From contig CALADM010000003.1 of NCBI GenBank assembly GCA_937890595.1, positions 1 through 64,000 on the forward strand: a stretch of DNA of 64,000 nucleotides, given 5' to 3'. This stretch comes from CAJMNU01 sp905214855 (GTDB taxonomy: Bacteria > Bacillota > Clostridia > Lachnospirales > Lachnospiraceae). Positions 62,022 through 64,000 of the stretch are shown here, piece by piece. The notes beneath the pieces were generated by a model. The model ran no database searches, was not told where the DNA came from, and worked only from the letters and a program-made list of their open reading frames with translations. Both the position numbers and the translations under genes were made by a program. Positions within the stretch are counted from its first letter, which is position 1. Every line of letters starts with the position of its first letter.

Positions 62022-63338
62022 ATGAGAAAAGCAGCATTTCATAATCTGGGCTGTAAAGTAAATGCCTATGAGACAGAGGCGATGCAGCAGCTTTTGGAGA
62101 AAGCGGGATATGAGATTGTAGATTTTAATGAGAAAGCAGATGTGTATATTATCAATACATGTTCCGTGACAAATATAGCAGACCGAAAATCCAGACAGAT
62201 GCTGCACCGTGCGAAACATAAAAATCCGGAGGCAGTTGTAGTGGCAGCCGGATGTTATGTGCAGGCAGTGGGTGAGAAGCTGCTTTCGGATGATGCAGTA
62301 GACCTGATCATAGGAAACAATAAAAAGGCAGAGTTAGTTCAATTATTAGAGGCATATTTTAAGGATAACAAGGCAGACGCAGGTTTGGTGGATATCAGTA
62401 CTACAAAAGAGTATGAAGGTCTTCACATTGAAAAGATCGCAGATCATACCAGAGCTTTCATGAAAGTACAGGATGGATGTAACCAGTTTTGTAGTTATTG
62501 CATTATTCCATATACCAGAGGAAGAGTGCGCAGCCGTGAGATGTCCGATGTTTTAGAAGAAGCTAGAACATTAGTGAGATCAGGGTATCAGGAATTGGTT
62601 TTGACAGGAATCCATTTGAGTTCTTATGGGAAAGATTTTTCAGAAGAGAAAAAAGTAGGTTTACTGGATTTGATCGAGGCGATCCATGAGATTGAAGGAG
62701 TGAAAAGAATCCGGCTTGGATCACTTGAGCCACGTATTATCACACTAGAATTTGCAAAAAGACTTGCTGCACTTCCAAAGGTTTGCCCACATTTCCATTT
62801 ATCTTTGCAGAGTGGATGTAATGCGACTTTAAAACGTATGAACAGGCATTATTCTGTGGAAGATTATCTGGAAAGATGTGAGATCCTTCGAAGTGTTTAT
62901 GAAAATCCAGCAATTACCACAGATGTGATCGTAGGTTTTCCAGGAGAATCAGAAGAAGAATTTGAAGAAACCAGAGAATTTCTGAAAAAGGTACATTTTT
63001 ATGAAATGCATGTCTTTAAATATTCCAGAAGAGCAGGTACGCGTGCAGCAGATATGCCTGATCAAGTGCCTGAAACAGTAAAAAGTGAGAGAAGCGATGT
63101 GCTTTTGGAATTGGAACATGCAATGTCATTAGAATACAGAAGAAGTTTTGCCGGACAGAGAAAAACAGTTCTTTTGGAAGAAAAGACAGTGATAGATGGA
63201 CAGGAATATTGGATTGGACATACAAAAGAGTATGTGAAAGCAATCGTACCTTGTCAGAATCATCTGAAAAATACAATGGTTACAGGTGAATTTACAGCAA
63301 TGTTGAACGAAGAACTCTGGATGATGCAGACAGAATAA
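62022..63338 (+). CDS. mtaB: tRNA t6A37 methylthiotransferase MtaB
   Basis: This 438-residue radical SAM enzyme converts N6-threonylcarbamoyladenosine at tRNA position 37 to its 2-methylthio form. An N-terminal cluster domain (NLGCKVNAYETE, INTCSVTNIADRKSR, AAGCYVQ) is followed by the radical SAM motif DGCNQFCSYCIIPYTRGR and a C-terminal TRAM domain. In Bacillus mtaB also lies downstream of dnaJ-prmA-rsmE; here several genes intervene. GGAGACAGGAGA precedes the ATG. Confidence 0.95.
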   Translation: MRKAAFHNLGCKVNAYETEAMQQLLEKAGYEIVDFNEKADVYIINTCSVTNIADRKSRQMLHRAKHKNPEAVVVAAGCYVQAVGEKLLSDDAVDLIIGNNKKAELVQLLEAYFKDNKADAGLVDISTTKEYEGLHIEKIADHTRAFMKVQDGCNQFCSYCIIPYTRGRVRSREMSDVLEEARTLVRSGYQELVLTGIHLSSYGKDFSEEKKVGLLDLIEAIHEIEGVKRIRLGSLEPRIITLEFAKRLAALPKVCPHFHLSLQSGCNATLKRMNRHYSVEDYLERCEILRSVYENPAITTDVIVGFPGESEEEFEETREFLKKVHFYEMHVFKYSRRAGTRAADMPDQVPETVKSERSDVLLELEHAMSLEYRRSFAGQRKTVLLEEKTVIDGQEYWIGHTKEYVKAIVPCQNHLKNTMVTGEFTAMLNEELWMMQTE

Positions 63339-63392
63339 AGAAAAATTGTCGAATTGTACAGAATTGTATGAGAAAATTTAAGAATTATTCTC

Positions 63393-63421
63393 TTGCCGAA
63401 ACAGAAAGAATCGTATAAAAT
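63393..63421 (+). promoter_or_regulatory. Candidate promoter of ireB-ruvX
   Basis: TTGCCG (63393-63398), 17 bases and TAAAAT (63416-63421) lie 30 bases before ireB. Confidence 0.5.
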
Positions 63422-63451
63422 AGTAATGAACAACTAAAGGACGTGATAAAG

Positions 63452-63712
63452 ATGGGTAGCATTTATAATACACAATTTTTTAAAGCTCCGCAGGACAATA
63501 AATTGGAGGTAAGTCAGGTCTTAGAACAGGTTTATGTTGCCCTGACTGAGAAGGGATATAATCCGATCAATCAGATGGTTGGTTATATTATTTCTGGTGA
63601 CCCAACCTATATTACCAGTCATAACAGTGCCAGAAGCCTGATTATGAAAGTGGAACGTGATGAGATTTTGGAAGAACTGATGCGCACATATATTGATGCA
63701 AAGTTAAAGTAA
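63452..63712 (+). CDS. ireB: IreB family regulatory phosphoprotein
   Basis: This roughly 86-residue protein of the DUF965/IreB family matches along its length (TQFFKAPQDNKLEVSQVLEQVY, GYIISGDPTYITSHNSARS). In Enterococcus IreB is phosphorylated on threonine by the IreK kinase and affects cephalosporin resistance. Its position before ruvX is conserved in Firmicutes. ATG 63452 is preferred over GTG 63443, with AAAGGA 10 bases upstream. Confidence 0.92.
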   Translation: MGSIYNTQFFKAPQDNKLEVSQVLEQVYVALTEKGYNPINQMVGYIISGDPTYITSHNSARSLIMKVERDEILEELMRTYIDAKLK

Positions 63713-63795
63713 AGAGTAAGGGCGGATAAAATCGACAGAGAAACAGGCGAAAAAGTTGGTTGTTTAACCAGCTTATTTTGCTATGGAGAAATTAA

Positions 63796-64000
63796 ATGAA
63801 AACTACGAGAATTATGGGATTGGATTTTGGTTCCAAGACAGTTGGAGTAGCAGTGAGCGATCCTTTGGGTTTGACAGCACAAGGGGTAGAGACGATTGTA
63901 CGAAAAAATGAGGACAAACTGCGCCAGACTTGTGCCCGCATTGAAGCATTGATCGCAGAGTACGAGGTTGGACTTTTGGTTTTAGGATATCCTAAAAACA
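63796..64000 (+). CDS. ruvX: Holliday junction resolvase RuvX/YqgF (partial, runs off the window)
   Basis: The first 68 codons are present. IMGLDFGSKTVGVAVSDPLG carries the first catalytic aspartate of the RNase H-like fold, and VGLLVLGYPKN matches the second conserved strand. The family includes YqgF/RuvX, implicated in pre-16S rRNA maturation and proposed as a resolvase. The gene follows ireB by 83 bases, the conserved order. Confidence 0.92.
   Translation, partial: MKTTRIMGLDFGSKTVGVAVSDPLGLTAQGVETIVRKNEDKLRQTCARIEALIAEYEVGLLVLGYPKN

Noticed and set aside
1..64000. Search for tRNA, rRNA, insertion sequences, phage genes and CRISPR arrays
   Set aside because: No transposase, integrase, tRNA cloverleaf, rRNA segment or regularly spaced repeat was recognisable by eye. 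A tRNAscan and Rfam run would be decisive.

Overview
The window is an AT-rich chromosome segment from a Gram-positive anaerobe of the class Clostridia, most probably a gut Lachnospiraceae. The evidence is the gene content and order: hrcA-grpE-dnaK-dnaJ with CIRCE operators, a gap/pgk/tpiA/gpmI glycolytic block, comEC-holA, ireB-ruvX, an iron-sulfur serine dehydratase pair, a DUF3793 gene, strong AGGAGG-type ribosome sites, and no outer-membrane genes. The species cannot be fixed from the sequence alone. I saw no rRNA, tRNA, CRISPR array, prophage or insertion sequence.

Layout. 1-8.6 kb: a DUF3793 gene behind a promoter with twin operators, rluF, ligA, an acetyl-type metA, a MATE exporter, and htpG behind a CIRCE element that overlaps the exporter's stop codon. 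8.7-21.5 kb: an accessory carbohydrate locus with a PocR-domain AraC regulator, a sugar nucleotidyltransferase, a NahK-like N-acetylhexosamine 1-kinase, a CBM9-like protein, an anaerobic sulfatase-maturing enzyme, two Cys-type sulfatases, a GH88 unsaturated glucuronyl hydrolase and a PL8 lyase. 21.5-30.5 kb: DegV, a histidinol phosphatase-like PHP protein, serine dehydratase, and glycolysis from GAPDH to phosphoglycerate mutase. 30.5-34.3 kb: a LysR regulator, a DUF3100 membrane protein with a small membrane partner, and an amidohydrolase. 34.4-48.2 kb: a zinc-ribbon membrane protein, three ABC exporter subunits, an orphan histidine kinase, a GerMN lipoprotein, ComEC, HolA and a lone ABC permease. 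48.2-64 kb: a 3D-domain wall protein, the heat-shock operon, an AraC/uxuA pair, prmA-rsmE, an iron-sulfur flavoprotein, nifS-thiI, a small HPr-like protein without the phosphorylatable histidine, mtaB, ireB and the start of ruvX.

How the genes work together. The 8.7-21.5 kb locus reads as an almost complete route for a sulfated, N-acetylgalactosamine-containing glycosaminoglycan: PL8 cleavage, desulfation by two sulfatases activated by the local maturase, GH88 removal of the unsaturated uronic acid, then phosphorylation of the freed N-acetylhexosamine at C1 and transfer to a nucleotide. None of these enzymes has a visible signal peptide and no transporter is present, so the route appears cytoplasmic and depends on uptake encoded elsewhere. 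The two CIRCE elements put htpG under the same HrcA repressor as the dnaK operon.

The most unusual signals are: the glycosaminoglycan-to-nucleotide-sugar locus; the LysR/DUF3100/amidohydrolase unit; a comEC gene whose conserved N-terminus can only be read from an ATA codon one base after the preceding stop; a separately promoted HPr-like gene with its own palindromic operator; and twin GTTAG-N6-CTAAC operators in front of DUF3793.
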